Source: Thecamonas trahens ATCC 50062 (taxonomy: Eukaryota > Apusozoa > Apusomonadida > Apusomonadidae). Taken from it: a DNA stretch of 63,394 nt. The notes under the pieces were generated by a model that searched no databases, was not told where the DNA came from, and saw nothing but the letters and a program-made list of their open reading frames with translations. Shown here in pieces: positions 49,090-58,251 of this stretch (position 1 is its first letter; each line of letters opens with the position of its first letter). The stretch is taken from positions 83,699 through 147,092 of the forward strand of contig NW_013657613.1 of NCBI RefSeq assembly GCF_000142905.1, in the 5' to 3' direction. The position numbers were made by a program, and so were the translations under genes.

Positions 49090-49541
49090 CGCTTCGCTGC
49101 CAGTGACAGCGGACGACGAGCCGGGCTCCAGCGTGTGCGGGCAGATCTCGGCACAGCCGCCGCCTGCTCGGGCGACGGCTGCGCCGGTCGATATGGGGGC
49201 TAGCACGCCATCATGACTTGTCACAGCGCGACACGCAGTCGCTTCAGCTCCATTGTCTCCGCGATGGAGGCGATGGAACCGCGTAGATGGCGAGGATGAT
49301 GGGAGAGGTGGCGAGCACCTTCGAATAGAAAGTTCGAGAGGCAATGGACAACAAGCGCGGTGCGTTTGCCAGAGAAGGATATCATATCATGGATGAGAGA
49401 GCAAGGTGTGTGCAGGGCATCGGAAGACTACAACTGCATTTCGATGAGAACAAGAATGTGAGGTGGCAAAGAGCCGTGTGTGACGACGGTGTGATGGCAT
49501 TGCGCAGGGTTTTATGGAGGAAAAGATGCCATTTTCTTTGA

Positions 49542-52500
49542 ATGCTGAGAAGAGCCAACGGAATGGAAGGCTCTTCTTTCCCCTCCGCCCACTCTAGTCG
49601 AATGGCGCAGACAAACGGCGATGACTCGTTCGTTGTGTATGGGGGGGGGGAGGGGGGGAGGGGGGGGGGAGAGGATGATTGCGTTTGGCTACGGTTGAGA
49701 GCTGCTCGGGCGGATGAAGACGACAACAGCGAATCGATTGTGGCCGATAACTCTCCGGCGACCCTCCTCGACCTCAATGGTGGCCTTCAGCTAATCCGCC
49801 CTTCGCATCGGGCACTTGCTGGCGGACGTGGTGACGATGTGCTGGTGGTGGTGGCGGACTTGTTGACGGACAAATTCAGCTCGGGCAAAGTGGAGTGGAG
49901 AACGGCATGGGGCAACGGCAGCGAGGAGAATGGTGAGAGTCTGGTGGCCTGGTGGCAGACTCGACGTAGTACTACCGCTTGGCAGCAGCAGGCGCTGGGC
50001 GTGGTTATGCTTCGTGAACGAGTGGCGGCTCGAGAAGGAGGCGGCGGAGTGGGCGAGGTGGCGACCGATGCGGGAAGAGGCGCGACGGGCGCCACAGGCT
50101 TGGGCGCCATGGCGGTACATTCCGGAGGGAGATTGGAACATGGCGGAGGGCTGAGTCGAGGAGCGGTGGCGATCCTAGGCTGTGTGGCTCTGCTGGTGGT
50201 GTGGATGCTGGCGACTCATCTGCCGTCGCGCGAGTCGATGGCGTTGGCGGTGATGGGCGGTGGCAGTGATCCGCCGGCGCTCCCGAAGCGGTTGCCGTGG
50301 CTCTCGTTTGCGCCGGCGTACGAGCCGACGCTTGTGGTGTACGCGTACTATGAAAATGTCAAGCACGGGTACGATGCTAATCTGCGGTATCTGCTCGCCA
50401 CCATTGCGCCTGATGACGGCGTCGACTACGTGTTTGTGGTCAACGGCGTGTCCAGCCGCATCGAGTGGCCGTCGTACGAGAATGTGCGAGTGGTGAGCAA
50501 GGGTAACGAGTGTTACGACTTTGGCGGCTATGCCGCGGGCCTGCTGGCGGCGGCAGGCATGTCGTCGGCGTCGGTCGTCGACGATGCTGCCGAACTCTCG
50601 GTCGCGCTCGCGGCCAAGTACTCGCGGTTTGTGCTGATGAACGGCTCTGTGCGTGGCCCGTTTGTGCCGGCATATGTGGGTAGGGAGCTTGGGCACTGGA
50701 CCGACTTGCTGGGCTCACTCCTGAGCCAGACGGTCAAGCTCGCGGGGACGACGATCAACTGCCAATGCGCGCGCAAGCCCGGCAGCGACGACCGGTGCTC
50801 GCCGCATGTCCAGTCGATGGTTCTTGTGACGGACACGATTGGGCTCAACGTGCTCCTTGCTTCGGGCTCGGTCTTCAAGTGCTACACCGAGATCTACGAC
50901 GTGGTCTACTACTCGGAGCTTGGGGCGTCTGCGGTAGTCCGCGAGGCCGGCTACGACATTGCCTCGCTGCTGATCAAGTACGACGGAGCCACGTTTGTCG
51001 GACCGGACACGATGGCGTGCAACGCCAAGGGCAATCCAACATACCAGAACCACTACGACGGCAACATGCTGCACCCGCTTGAGGGCATGTTTGTCAAGTC
51101 CAAGGCCAATCAGTCGACGCTGGCCGACATGGTCGCGCTCCTCTCGCCGCCTGATCTGACGCCATCCCTGCCGCCGGCGCGGGTGCCAGCACCGGCCACC
51201 GGTCTCCCGCCGCTGGATCGGCGGCTGTGGGGCGCGACGTTGGCGGCACACGCCACGCTCGCGTCGGCGTGTGGGCTTGCGTCCAACGTGTCAGTCGCGG
51301 CGTGGATGGGGACGCCGACGGCGGCGCGTGCCGATGGTGGAGGCATCGCACACGCCCAACTGCCGCACGCGTCGGCGCACAGCCACGGCCACACACCGTT
51401 GGTGCGCTCGGATCCGGCGCTGGCGCTGGGTGTGGTGGCACCGGAGCGGCGGGCGTGGGTGAGCCGTGGGTGCAAGGCGCTGGCGAAGACCCGCTCGTGG
51501 CCGCGGCTGCACCACTCGCTGCCGGTGCTCCTTCCGGGCGTCGCCGAGCTCCCTGCCGAGCCGTCGCCGACGCGGCCGAGCGCACAGCGCAGCGTGGACA
51601 AGGGCGATGCCAGGGCGCTGGTTGTCGTGCCTGTGGCGAGTCTGCCAACGCCGCGGCAGGCGGACAACATTGCGTGGCTGGCGGCACGGAGTCGCGGCGC
51701 GAAGCTGCTCCTCCTTGCAGCGTCGGAGGCTATTGCTCGTGAGCTCAAGGCTGCCGGAATGACCGCAGCCGCGACGGTGCGGGTTGTGGAATGCAAGCGA
51801 GAAGTTGATGAGGCCGGGTTGCTCGCGGCGGTCGAGGCCGACGTGATTGACGTTGCACAGGCCTCGGTTGTGGTGGCGGTCTCGGCCTCGCTCCGCGGAC
51901 CATTTCTTCCTGTCTACGCCAAGGGCATCGCATGGTGGGATCTAGTGAGGAGGGCGGAGGGCGACACGGAGTGCGCGTCGTCGCGGATATACGGGGGGTA
52001 CCTGTTCCGGATAGCGACGGACTGGAGCGGGGTGCTCGATCCGAGCTCGGCTGTGACCGGGCTCGCGCTTACAGCATGTGGCACTGTGCCGGGCGCGGTC
52101 TCCCCGCTGGAGACCGTGTTTGTGCCGTACGGATCTGCCGCGGACGACGATACGCTGACGGGTGGCTGGGCAAGGGCTTACTCGCGTTACGCCGAGGCAC
52201 CGGATCGCGACGCCAACGCGCTGGCGCCGACGGCTGCGGTGGCGGCTGGAGCCGACGACGCGCTCGCGCTGGAGCTTGCGGTCATGGCGGCATGCGATCT
52301 CGAGTTTGACGACGAGTACTTTCAAAAGCGGCACAACTATGTGCTCGCGCCGGGCGGTGGGTACCTCCCGCTCTTTGCCGAGTACGACGATGGCTTTGCG
52401 TTCTGGAAGGCCGAAGGCTTCCGCACCGGCAAGCACTACAAGTTCCGTCCGGCGAGCAACGGCCTCGCCGGCTCGGCCTGCCACGGCCTCACCCTCTACG

Positions 52501-52550
52501 CGCGGCAGTACAACGGCATGGTTGTGTTGGCGCATCCGTCCGAGTACTAG
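49542..52550 (+). CDS. Type II membrane glycosyltransferase-like protein with two RgpF-like lobes
   Basis: Up to 1002 aa. A hydrophobic segment at about 210-226 (GAVAILGCVALLVVWML) suits a Golgi type II anchor. Lobe 1 has TLVVYAYYENVKHGYDANLR, DYVFVVNGVS and FVLMNGSVRGPFVPAY, then an SMVLVTDTIGLNVL block, a pattern seen in rhamnan-synthesis F-like/GT-A-related proteins. Lobe 2 repeats the scheme (SVVVAVSASLRGPFLPVYAK, GIAWWDLV). A C-terminal region FDDEYFQKRHNYVLAPGGGY ends the protein. Function is inferred as sugar transfer or surface-glycan assembly. The first 190 residues are poorly protein-like and cross a G tract (about 49641-49670), which suggests an intron; ATG 50109 is an alternative start. 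Confidence 0.68.
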   Translation: MLRRANGMEGSSFPSAHSSRMAQTNGDDSFVVYGGGEGGRGGGEDDCVWLRLRAARADEDDNSESIVADNSPATLLDLNGGLQLIRPSHRALAGGRGDDVLVVVADLLTDKFSSGKVEWRTAWGNGSEENGESLVAWWQTRRSTTAWQQQALGVVMLRERVAAREGGGGVGEVATDAGRGATGATGLGAMAVHSGGRLEHGGGLSRGAVAILGCVALLVVWMLATHLPSRESMALAVMGGGSDPPALPKRLPWLSFAPAYEPTLVVYAYYENVKHGYDANLRYLLATIAPDDGVDYVFVVNGVSSRIEWPSYENVRVVSKGNECYDFGGYAAGLLAAAGMSSASVVDDAAELSVALAAKYSRFVLMNGSVRGPFVPAYVGRELGHWTDLLGSLLSQTVKLAGTTINCQCARKPGSDDRCSPHVQSMVLVTDTIGLNVLLASGSVFKCYTEIYDVVYYSELGASAVVREAGYDIASLLIKYDGATFVGPDTMACNAKGNPTYQNHYDGNMLHPLEGMFVKSKANQSTLADMVALLSPPDLTPSLPPARVPAPATGLPPLDRRLWGATLAAHATLASACGLASNVSVAAWMGTPTAARADGGGIAHAQLPHASAHSHGHTPLVRSDPALALGVVAPERRAWVSRGCKALAKTRSWPRLHHSLPVLLPGVAELPAEPSPTRPSAQRSVDKGDARALVVVPVASLPTPRQADNIAWLAARSRGAKLLLLAASEAIARELKAAGMTAAATVRVVECKREVDEAGLLAAVEADVIDVAQASVVVAVSASLRGPFLPVYAKGIAWWDLVRRAEGDTECASSRIYGGYLFRIATDWSGVLDPSSAVTGLALTACGTVPGAVSPLETVFVPYGSAADDDTLTGGWARAYSRYAEAPDRDANALAPTAAVAAGADDALALELAVMAACDLEFDDEYFQKRHNYVLAPGGGYLPLFAEYDDGFAFWKAEGFRTGKHYKFRPASNGLAGSACHGLTLYARQYNGMVVLAHPSEY

Positions 52551-52565
52551 CCAGGCATCGTTGGG

Positions 52566-52815
52566 TGGTTGCGCTTGTGGTTGTGGTTGTGGTTGTGGTT
52601 GTGGCTGTGATTGTGATTGTGATTGTGATTGTGATTGTGATTGAGGTTGTGGTTGTGGTTGTGGTTGTGGTTGTGGTTGTGATTGTGATTGTGATTGTGA
52701 TTGTGATTGTGATTGTGATTGTGATTGTGATTGTGATTGTGATTGTGATTGTGATTGTGATTGTGATTGTGATTGAGGTTGTGGTTGTGATTGAGGTTGT
52801 GGTTGTGGTTGTATG
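52566..52815. repeat. Hexanucleotide array (GTGATT/GTGGTT)n
   Basis: About 40 units of GTGGTT and GTGATT occur in blocks (GTGGTT block, GTGATT block, GTGGTT block, long GTGATT block). The arrangement suggests block duplication. It lies between the glycosyltransferase-like gene and COX10. Confidence 0.9.
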
Positions 52816-53021
52816 TGTTATCGACGTTGAGATATTACGATTAATCGCTGCAGACATTGTGATTCATCGTTGTGAACAATCGTTGTGGTGAATCATTCAG
52901 TTAATCGTTGGCTATGGTCGGCCGAAATGATGTCCCCTTCACTCACTTCAGGCGTTTTGAGCGGCAAAAGACGGCCATCGTTTGCCACTCGGCTCGTTCC
53001 TCCCCTTTTTGGTTTTCAGCC

Positions 53022-54248
53022 ATGTTCCGGGGAGCGGTGATTGGCCGTGGCCTGCTTGGCGGCGGACGGATGTGCGGTCTGCAGCAGCTGAGGGGCGCCA
53101 TGCGTAGCATGAGCATGAGCAGCAACAACAGCAGTGGCTCAGAATCTATGAAAGCACCTACCAATGCCGTGGCGGCAGCAGTGGAGGCAGCAGCAGCAGC
53201 AGCAGGAGCAGCAGGAGGCAGAGCGGGTGGCACTCAAGGCAGCGCGACATCCACGGCTGAGGCGACGACGACGACGACGACGGGGAGCAGGAGCAAGGAC
53301 ATGGGGGAGAGTATGGGCATTGCAGGGCATCTCAAAGCATACGCTGGACTGTCAAAGGCCAGACTCTCTCTATTGGTCGTCCTTACATCTGCTGCTGGCT
53401 ATGGTATGGCTCCAGCTGCGCTCTGTACCCTCCCTCATGGCGCGGCTATGATGGCTACGGCAGTCGGAACAGGCCTCTGTGCCGGTGCTGCCAATGCTCT
53501 CAATCAGAGCATCGAAGTTGCTCATGATTCAAAGATGCATCGGACAAAGACCCGCATCTTGCCCACCGGCAAGCTCTCCGTCAACCATGCGCTTGGCTTT
53601 GCTGCTGCCTCGGGCACGGCCGGTGTCGGGCTCCTCGCCGCTGCCTCCAACCCGCTCACCGCTGCTCTGGGCGCCGGCAACATTGCCCTCTACGCAGGCC
53701 TCTACACTCCGCTCAAGCGAGTGCATGAGATCAACACCTGGGTCGGCGCCCTCGTCGGTGCCATCCCGCCCATGATGGGCTACGCTGCCTGCATGGGCAC
53801 CATCGATGCCACTGCTGTCTACCTCGGCGCCACCCTGTTCTCATGGCAGATGCCGCACTTTATGGCTCTCGGCTACAACCTCAAGGACGACTACCTGCGC
53901 GGCGGGTACAAGATGATGCCGTCGTTTGATGCGCCCAAGGCTGCGGCGGTCTCGCTCCGGCACTCGGCTGCACTGGGCGCTATGGGCGTCGCCGCCCCGC
54001 TCATGGGCCTCACGACCCCGCTCTTTGCCCTCGGCGCCACCGGCGTCAACGCCATCCTCATCGCCCGTGCTTGGTCGTTCTACTCTTCGCCAAACAACGC
54101 CACCGCACGCGCGCTCTTCCGCACCACCCTCTGGCACCTCCCGCTCCTCCTCACCATCATGCTGCTGACCAAGGCCGCGCTGGAGGACGAGGCCGCGCCG
54201 GCTGAGGACGCCGACCGCGGCGCCGATGTGCCGGCTGCAGTGGCATGA
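53022..54248 (+). CDS. COX10: Protoheme IX farnesyltransferase (heme O synthase, COX10)
   Basis: Predicted 408 aa. A UbiA-family prenyltransferase with the first Asp-rich motif NALNQSIEVAHDSKMHRTK and the second block FSWQMPHFMALGYNLKDDY, both diagnostic of COX10/CtaB. About eight membrane segments follow an N-terminus typical of a mitochondrial presequence (MFRGAVIGRGLLGGGRM) and an Ala/Ser/Thr-rich spacer of about 70 residues encoded by repeats. The enzyme adds farnesyl to heme B to make heme O for cytochrome oxidase in the inner mitochondrial membrane. ATG 53022 is chosen for the presequence; ATG 52914 upstream is also in frame. Confidence 0.93.
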   Translation: MFRGAVIGRGLLGGGRMCGLQQLRGAMRSMSMSSNNSSGSESMKAPTNAVAAAVEAAAAAAGAAGGRAGGTQGSATSTAEATTTTTTGSRSKDMGESMGIAGHLKAYAGLSKARLSLLVVLTSAAGYGMAPAALCTLPHGAAMMATAVGTGLCAGAANALNQSIEVAHDSKMHRTKTRILPTGKLSVNHALGFAAASGTAGVGLLAAASNPLTAALGAGNIALYAGLYTPLKRVHEINTWVGALVGAIPPMMGYAACMGTIDATAVYLGATLFSWQMPHFMALGYNLKDDYLRGGYKMMPSFDAPKAAAVSLRHSAALGAMGVAAPLMGLTTPLFALGATGVNAILIARAWSFYSSPNNATARALFRTTLWHLPLLLTIMLLTKAALEDEAAPAEDADRGADVPAAVA

Positions 54249-54338
54249 GTCACTCGCGAACCGAGTATTCACGCACTCACTACTCCCCCCCGAGTCTGCG
54301 ATGGAAGGCCGACCTGCAGCGCTGTCGCTGCCGGCGGC

Positions 54339-55385
54339 TTAGGCCGACTCGCGGCGTGCGGCGGCGCGGCCGCCATGGGCGAGGACTACGGCGAGAACAA
54401 GCGGCGCAATCGAGTCAGCGGCATGGTTGACAAAGTCGTTAAAGTCTGCTGCAGCATCGCCTTCCATGGTGTCCGAGAGGGCGCGGACAACAAGGTACGG
54501 GACGCCAAAGGCGTGGCAAATCTGGCCAACGGCAGCAGCTTCCATGTCGACCGCCAGCGGCGAGCCGAGCTTCTCCCACAGCGGGCGGAGCTCGTTCTTG
54601 CGCGCCGTCGTCACAAACTCGGAGCCTGTCACCACCCGACCGATGTGGAGGGCGGCATCCGGAGCGAGGACTTGCGGAGCGGCGTCTGACGCGAGCTGGA
54701 GTAGGACTGGATCGGCGGCAAAGGAGCGGAGACCGTCAAGAAAGGGTAGCTCGCCACGCTTGTGGACGTAGTCGGGCTTGTGCGGGAGGACCAGGGCAGT
54801 GACGTCCATGTCGTAGTTGATGGTATCCGCCGCCAGGATGACATCGCCAACCATGTGATGGCCCATGAGACCGCCAGCCACGCCCGAGAACAGCACCGCA
54901 TCGACATTGAATGCCGTGATAAGCATGGTGGCCACTGCAGCAGCATACACTTGGCCCACGTTGGATGCCACCAGCACCACATCGACCTCGGCAGCACAGC
55001 ATTCCGATCCAGTTTCCGCACCAGGCACAGGCACATCGGCTGCAAGCGCATCGGCTGTAGGCGCATCTGCGGCAGGCGCATCGGTATCGGTATTGGCGTT
55101 GGCAGGCGCATCGGCATCAGTATTGGTGTTGGCAGGCGCATCGGTATCGGTATTGGTGTTGGCAGGCGCATCGGTATCGGTATTGGCGTTGGCAGGCGCA
55201 GTCACATCGGCCGCAGCGACGAGGCAATGACCGCAGGGCGCAGCGGGCGAGCACCTTGCCTTGCCGAGATGAAAGGTAAAGAGGGAGCCCTTTGAGACGA
55301 CAGTCACTTCGGTGAGTGCCTTGCGAAGGAGAGCAATCTCCACACCCATGGCTCCAATGATGCCGTAACTCCGTCGGTCGCTCAT
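54339..55385 (-). CDS. MTA/SAH nucleosidase-like protein with an internal repeat insertion
   Basis: Predicted 348 aa. The PNP/UDP-phosphorylase fold of 5'-methylthioadenosine/S-adenosylhomocysteine nucleosidases is evident: GIIGAMGVEI with the acidic residue at the catalytic E12 position, LFSGVAGGL, VVTGSEFV, AVDMEAAAVGQ (nucleoside-binding Glu) and VRALSDTM (catalytic Asp). All three key acidic residues are kept, so hydrolase activity is likely. Such enzymes clear MTA and SAH in methionine salvage. A Pro/Ala/Asn/Thr/Asp-rich insertion (about residues 63-110) made of a 30-bp coding repeat splits the N-terminal lobe. Bacterial MTANs are about 230 aa, and this insertion explains most of the extra length. 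Confidence 0.85.
   Translation of the reverse strand: MSDRRSYGIIGAMGVEIALLRKALTEVTVVSKGSLFTFHLGKARCSPAAPCGHCLVAAADVTAPANANTDTDAPANTNTDTDAPANTNTDADAPANANTDTDAPAADAPTADALAADVPVPGAETGSECCAAEVDVVLVASNVGQVYAAAVATMLITAFNVDAVLFSGVAGGLMGHHMVGDVILAADTINYDMDVTALVLPHKPDYVHKRGELPFLDGLRSFAADPVLLQLASDAAPQVLAPDAALHIGRVVTGSEFVTTARKNELRPLWEKLGSPLAVDMEAAAVGQICHAFGVPYLVVRALSDTMEGDAAADFNDFVNHAADSIAPLVLAVVLAHGGRAAARRESA
55066..55205. repeat. 30-bp coding minisatellite in the nucleosidase gene
   Basis: About four head-to-tail copies of a unit with TTGGCAGGCGCATCGGTATC alternate GGCGTTGG/GGTGTTGG and TATCGG/CATCAG variants. They encode the PANTNTDTDA-type insertion on the minus strand. Confidence 0.9.
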
Positions 55386-55958
55386 ATGCTTTGTCTGCGG
55401 CGGAGATGAATGTGTTGGGAGGGGGGAGGAGGGAGGAGGGATGAGGAGCGGCTGACACAGTGACGGCGATCTGCACGTGGAGGGGGGTGAGCGGGGGGGG
55501 GGGAATCGGATGGTTGGCCTCTCAGAGTGGTGATGGGGGGTGGTAGGGGAGGGGATGGCGGAGGTGATCGGGTTGGGTATGGGGAGGGGGGGGGGGGCTA
55601 AGCAGACGTGATGGGGGGAAGTGACCTATGGCGATGGATGGTGACGGGATGGACAGCCATGGTGATGATGGCGCCCAGCAGCTCACTTCCGACCATCACC
55701 AAGGTACTCTCATCCCCCACCGAGTCTATCGATTGAAATGGGGTGGACAGTGCAAGTCATCGGGGAAGGCGGCTGTTCCGGGCGTGCGGGCAAGTCGGGC
55801 ATGTCGGGCATGTCGGGCATGTCGGGCATGTCAGGCAGGCGGACAAGGCGGGCGGGGTAGAGACGGATTGGCGGATATCACCGCACTCTTCGAAGAGAGC
55901 AGGAGCGGCAGAGGGAGAGAGGGAGAGAGAGAGAGAGAGAGAGAGGGCCAAGTCGAGG
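55386..55958. other. Divergent promoter region with a possible 5' exon
   Basis: G-rich plus-strand tracts (about 55415-55440, 55485-55505, 55580-55600) and five CATGTCGGG units (about 55799-55832) are followed by a GA run (about 55917-55947). A short frame from ATG 55628 ends at an AAG/GTACTC donor-like site near 55705 and could be an upstream exon of the next gene. This is not supported by homology. Confidence 0.4.
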
Positions 55959-57881
55959 ATGAGTCTAAGTAGCATGCCCTCTATGGGTATGCTGGCTGAG
56001 GGACGTGGAGGAGGAAGGCATGAGGCAGGGAGAGTCATTGGTGTGGTCGTGGCTCTGGTCGCCTTCCTCGCATCTTCGCTCCCTCCTGCCACTGCTGTCT
56101 TCCGATGGCTATTTGCGAAAAAGGATTTCGATTATCCCATGGCTGCTGTGGTTGCTGCCAGCAGCATTCCCTTTGTAATGGCCATACTCTACTTTGCTGC
56201 GGTTGCTATGGCTTTCACTCCTTGGAGATCTTGGCGCTGTGGTGTTCATTCAGATCGCGCTCCGCATGCTCCGCCCTATCTCTCGCTCGTACGATTACTT
56301 TATGTTGGTGATCTCGTTGTCATTGTCTTGCTTTATGGTCTTGCTCATCTTGGTCTCGCGGTGGCTCTTGTATCGCTTCCGGTGCCGATGGTCCTGGCTT
56401 TGAGAGCTGCTCTGGCTCAGGCATGCTCGGCTGCGCTCCTCGTCCTGCGGTCGGATCGCGGACCGCTGGCCACGCTGCTGCCGGCCTTGGGTATGGGGGC
56501 ACTCTGTCTGGTCATGGCCGTTGTCTTCATCTTTGTCGATTACGATGACGGCCTCGCCTTCCGCTCGCTGTCAACGAGCCAGGTCGCGGCGCTGGGCGTG
56601 CTCGCCGGCTCACGCGCTGCCGAGTTTGCCACCGGAGCTGTGCTTCGGACGCTGACCGCGCTGCGCTGTGGGAGGGCGGCAGCCAGCGTGGCGCCCGTCG
56701 AGCTTACCGCCGACGAGGAAGCCGAGCAGGCTGCTCCGCGCGAGCTGCGATCGGCGCTCGGCCCGTTTGGTCGAGTCTGGGCCCACAACCCGGCATGGGC
56801 CGCGCACCTCTCCGAGGTCCGCGACACTGGCGTGTACGACGGCGAGCTTGTAGGCTTCTCGCGCGAGGCCACATTTGAGCTGCATGCACTGTGCGCCCTA
56901 GCGCTGCTGCCGCTGGCGGCCGGCGGTATGCTCGTCCGCGGCACGCCGCTGGCGGTTCTCGGCGACGTCGTGGCTGATGCGGCGAGCTCCGGCCGCGCGT
57001 TTCGGATTCTGTCGTCGCTCGTCTGGCTGGCCGCCATCCAGGCTGTGCGGCCGGTGGCTAACGCCCACATTGTCCTCCATGAGCACTCGGTGACGTACGT
57101 GACGGGCTCGGTGGTTGCGCTTGCCGCTGGCGTCGGCGGCGCGGTGGTGGTCATCCCCGGCGAGGCCGAGTCAGTCGGTGTACTTCAGTTTGTGGCCGTA
57201 GTTGTCATCCTCGCCTGTTTCAGCCTCTCGTGGCGGGTCACTTCCACCCTCCAGAAGCGGGCAACCAATGCTGCTCACGCCGAGACGCTCGTCCGCCTCC
57301 TTCCGCAACTGGCCGGCGCCATCGACATGGACGCATACGTTGCGTCGGCGGCCGCCAGCCGGGGGGCCGGTGGCGGCGGCGGCCTCGAGCTTTCCTCGAA
57401 CCAGCACTTGCTCGCGATGGAGCAATCATCGCTGGCGTCTGGGCATGGCAGAGGCAGCAGAGGTGCCGGCGCCGGCGACGACGGCGCCACCGGCCCGCTT
57501 GCTCTCAAGTCGCTCCTTGCCCGTGATTACTCGCACATCGGAGTTGAGGACGAGAGGCAGCTTGCGCGGCAGTCGTCGTTGCGGCCGACGCCGCTGGAGC
57601 GGCTCGACGCCCGGCGGAGCGAGTTTGCGGCTGCAGCAGCAGCTGAAGCCGAAGCCGAGGCCGCAGCAACTGCAGCATCGGCAGCAGCGGCAGCGGCAGC
57701 AGACGAGGTCGAGGCGGCGAATAGGCACCAAGCCGAGGTGGCGACTGATGTAGATGGTGCCACGCACGATGATGCCATCGGTCGGCCGGGCACGCCTGGC
57801 CCACGCCCGCCAAGCTCGACAACCCCTGCGAGACAGGCGTCGGTCCGGAGCGCGATATCGCCGGCGTCGTCGTTGAGGTGA
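55959..57881 (+). CDS. Multipass membrane protein of unknown function
   Basis: Predicted 640 aa from ATG 55959; the frame is open further upstream without ATG. About nine or ten hydrophobic segments are visible (VIGVVVALVAFLASSL, AILYFAAVAMAF, LVVIVLLYGLAHLGLAVALV, ALGMGALCLVMAVVFIFV, ALCALALLPLAAGGMLV, VVALAAGVGGAVVVI, FVAVVVILACFSL). The cytosolic tail of about 200 residues is Ala/Glu-rich and low in structure, ending in Ser/Pro/Arg sequence. The general look is of a transporter of the drug/metabolite type, but no diagnostic motif was seen, so it is left unassigned. Part of the first membrane region has weaker codon bias and another frame is also open there (56194-56403). Confidence 0.68.
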   Translation: MSLSSMPSMGMLAEGRGGGRHEAGRVIGVVVALVAFLASSLPPATAVFRWLFAKKDFDYPMAAVVAASSIPFVMAILYFAAVAMAFTPWRSWRCGVHSDRAPHAPPYLSLVRLLYVGDLVVIVLLYGLAHLGLAVALVSLPVPMVLALRAALAQACSAALLVLRSDRGPLATLLPALGMGALCLVMAVVFIFVDYDDGLAFRSLSTSQVAALGVLAGSRAAEFATGAVLRTLTALRCGRAAASVAPVELTADEEAEQAAPRELRSALGPFGRVWAHNPAWAAHLSEVRDTGVYDGELVGFSREATFELHALCALALLPLAAGGMLVRGTPLAVLGDVVADAASSGRAFRILSSLVWLAAIQAVRPVANAHIVLHEHSVTYVTGSVVALAAGVGGAVVVIPGEAESVGVLQFVAVVVILACFSLSWRVTSTLQKRATNAAHAETLVRLLPQLAGAIDMDAYVASAAASRGAGGGGGLELSSNQHLLAMEQSSLASGHGRGSRGAGAGDDGATGPLALKSLLARDYSHIGVEDERQLARQSSLRPTPLERLDARRSEFAAAAAAEAEAEAAATAASAAAAAAADEVEAANRHQAEVATDVDGATHDDAIGRPGTPGPRPPSSTTPARQASVRSAISPASSLR

Positions 57882-58251
57882 TTTGATGCCTCGGTTGCAA
57901 ACCTGCGTAAACTTCATACGGTGTGGCGAGGACAGGCCGTATCGCCAGCCGCAAAGTTCGGCGCCGCTCGTGTCCAAGCTGCATGACAGCCGGCGGCCGG
58001 TCCGGAGCAGCACAGCTCACCTGTTGGTTGCGTGATGGCGGGAAGGACGGGGGGGGGGGGGAGGGGAGGGGGGGAGGGCCAGGCGTAGTGTGGCTTGGTG
58101 GACGTTGGCGAGGCAGAGAACATGTGAATATATTTTTTTGCAACTCGATCCGACGGAACGTGGTCTTCACACCGTTTGATGGACACGGTTTGCGCGTGTT
58201 TATTGCTGGCCAACGTCGAGCCGCATTCTCGTTCTCTCTAGAACCGACACG
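57882..58251. other. Intergenic region
   Basis: A G tract lies at about 58049-58078. The rest is unremarkable and holds the promoter of the surface-protein gene. No gene recognised. Confidence 0.45.

Noticed and set aside
919-54248. Isoprenoid gene cluster (IPK, squalene synthase, COX10)
   Set aside because: The genes are 10-40 kb apart, interspersed with unrelated genes, and share no arrangement that suggests co-regulation.
55628-55705. Possible first exon MAMDGDGM... of the multipass membrane protein
   Set aside because: The donor-like site is present but no acceptor can be chosen with confidence and no homology supports the peptide.
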